Source: Bradyrhizobium sp. BRP22
GTDB taxonomy: Bacteria; Pseudomonadota; Alphaproteobacteria; Rhizobiales; Xanthobacteraceae
DNA length: 64,000 nt
Direction: 5' to 3'
Assembly (NCBI RefSeq): GCF_020194175.1
Contig: NZ_JADYVX010000007.1
Coordinates: forward strand, 124,001 to 188,000
In this document: one piece after another, positions 63,114 to 64,000 of the stretch
How positions within the stretch are numbered: the first letter of the stretch is position 1
Layout of the letters: the number at the start of each line of letters is the position of its first letter
The notes under the pieces: generated by a model
The model's input: the letters and a program-made list of their open reading frames with translations, nothing else
Told to the model about the DNA's origin: nothing
Databases searched by the model: none
Position numbers and translations under genes: made by a program

Positions 63114-64000
63114 ATGACCAGCCCAGAGACCACGGCGCAGCCGTTCGATCCATCGCGTACCGAGAAAAGGGGACTGCCGCTTGCGAAGTGGCTGGCTCCC
63201 TTTGCGATTGCGATTGCGCTCTTGTCGGCGTTCCTGACGTTCGTGGTGCTCACGGGCCTGACCCCGATCGAGCCGACCAAGCAGGTCGTCTATTCATTTC
63301 TCGCGATCAACGCAGGTACGATCCTGCTGCTGGTCGGGATCATCATCCGCGAAATCTGGCAGGTGATTCAGGCCCGGCGCCGCGGCCGTGCGGCGGCAAG
63401 GCTTCACGTCCAGATCGTCAGCCTGTTTTCCATCATTGCGGTGCTGCCTGCGGTGGTGGTCGCGATCGTCGCCAACGTTATGCTCGACCGCGGTCTCGAC
63501 CGGCTGTTTTCGGGACCGACGCGGGTGGCGATCCAGAACTCGGTGACGATCGCCAAGGCCTACATGCAGGAGCATGCGCAGCTCATCCGCGGCGACATCC
63601 TGGCGACGGCAAATGACCTCGCCCATTCCAGGCCACTCTATGACCAGGATCGCATGACGTTCATGCAGCTCCTGACGGCGGGCGCGGCGGCGCGCAATCT
63701 GCCGGTTGTGGTGCTGCTGGACAAGGACGGCCACGTTCTCGACAGCGTGGATACCGGTATTCATCTGAACTACGCATTGCCGCCGCTCGATATTCTCAAG
63801 AACGTCAACGAGACCGAGCCGGAAATCTCGGTTTTCCCGGAAAGTTATGTCGCCTCCGTGGTCCGCCTGCGGGCCTATGATGACATGTTCCTGTACGTAG
63901 CGCGTCTGCTTGATCCGACCATCGTTGCCCAGCTCAAGCAGACCCAGGCCAGCGCTGCCGAATATGCCGCGATCGAGTCGCAGAGGCTCGGCATCCAGGT
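63114..64000 (+). CDS. ntrY: Nitrogen regulation sensor kinase NtrY (N-terminal part, truncated by window end)
   Basis: The 5' part of ntrY, an integral-membrane histidine kinase paired with NtrX. 295 codons are visible and no stop is reached. After a short soluble N terminus (MTSPETTAQPFDPSRTE), hydrophobic segments WLAPFAIAIALLSAFLTFVVL, VVYSFLAINAGTILLLVGII and IVSLFSIIAVLPAVVVAIVA are seen. A periplasmic sensing stretch follows, containing LDRGLDRLFSGPTRVAIQNSV and TFMQLLTAGAAARNLPVVVLLDKDG. The HAMP, PAS and kinase domains should lie beyond 64000. The distance to ntrC is 190 bp. Confidence 0.9.
   Translation, partial: MTSPETTAQPFDPSRTEKRGLPLAKWLAPFAIAIALLSAFLTFVVLTGLTPIEPTKQVVYSFLAINAGTILLLVGIIIREIWQVIQARRRGRAAARLHVQIVSLFSIIAVLPAVVVAIVANVMLDRGLDRLFSGPTRVAIQNSVTIAKAYMQEHAQLIRGDILATANDLAHSRPLYDQDRMTFMQLLTAGAAARNLPVVVLLDKDGHVLDSVDTGIHLNYALPPLDILKNVNETEPEISVFPESYVASVVRLRAYDDMFLYVARLLDPTIVAQLKQTQASAAEYAAIESQRLGIQ

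Overview
The window looks like chromosomal DNA of a Bradyrhizobium-type alphaproteobacterium (Rhizobiales, family Nitrobacteraceae). The evidence is the high GC, the gene orders (aapJQMP; dusB-ntrB-ntrC-ntrY; fused ispDF; PopZ next to valS; a cpaB-cpaC pilus operon) and several families of intergenic palindromic repeats that I recall from this group. Assignment to genus is inference from gene content.

Layout. 1-3.7 kb: end of a Flp/Tad pilus operon (cpaB, cpaC) and a cystathionine beta-lyase-like gene. 4.0-8.6 kb: the general L-amino-acid ABC transporter aapJQMP, with an unusually long AapM. 8.7-19.4 kb: a cysteine synthase-like gene and a complete RND efflux operon (outer-membrane lipoprotein, adaptor, two RND pumps). 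19.4-21.9 kb: a DTW-domain tRNA-modifying enzyme, an O-antigen-ligase-like membrane protein and tRNA-Cys. 22-29.4 kb: an apparent operon for uptake and hydrolysis of an amide-like compound: binding protein, permease fused to its ATPase, acetamidase/formamidase, an AraC regulator fused in frame to a second acetamidase/formamidase, and RidA. 29.4-32 kb: a repeat-rich intergenic block with a strongly structured RNA-like segment, then a small ORF and an Rrf2 regulator with a thioredoxin-reductase-like flavoprotein.

32.2-44.6 kb: an integrated mobile element of about 12.4 kb in the 3' end of tRNA-Asn. It is bounded by a 19-bp direct repeat and has TGACAGTATCGA repeats just inside both ends. It encodes a tyrosine integrase, an excisionase-like protein, head genes (portal, protease-major capsid fusion, gpW-like connector) and a primase/helicase-like ATPase. 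A lower-GC cargo block carries a Rap1a/Tai-like protein, a RelA/SpoT-domain protein, a HEPN-like protein and an unknown. No terminase, tail or lysis gene is visible, so it resembles a capsid-forming satellite or a reduced prophage. It is the most likely place for a new system.

44.6-64 kb: core genes: pcm-like methyltransferase, tolC, popZ, valS, a secreted RTX/GH113-like protein, 3-methyladenine DNA glycosylase, lipA, a small P-loop kinase-like protein, a COQ10/RatA START protein, cinA/pncC, ispDF, and the nitrogen-regulation operon dusB-ntrB-ntrC followed by ntrY, which runs off the right edge. A good NtrC-type palindrome lies in the dusB promoter.

Starts were chosen from Shine-Dalgarno spacing, overlaps with neighbours and family length. 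All family assignments were made by eye, without database searches.
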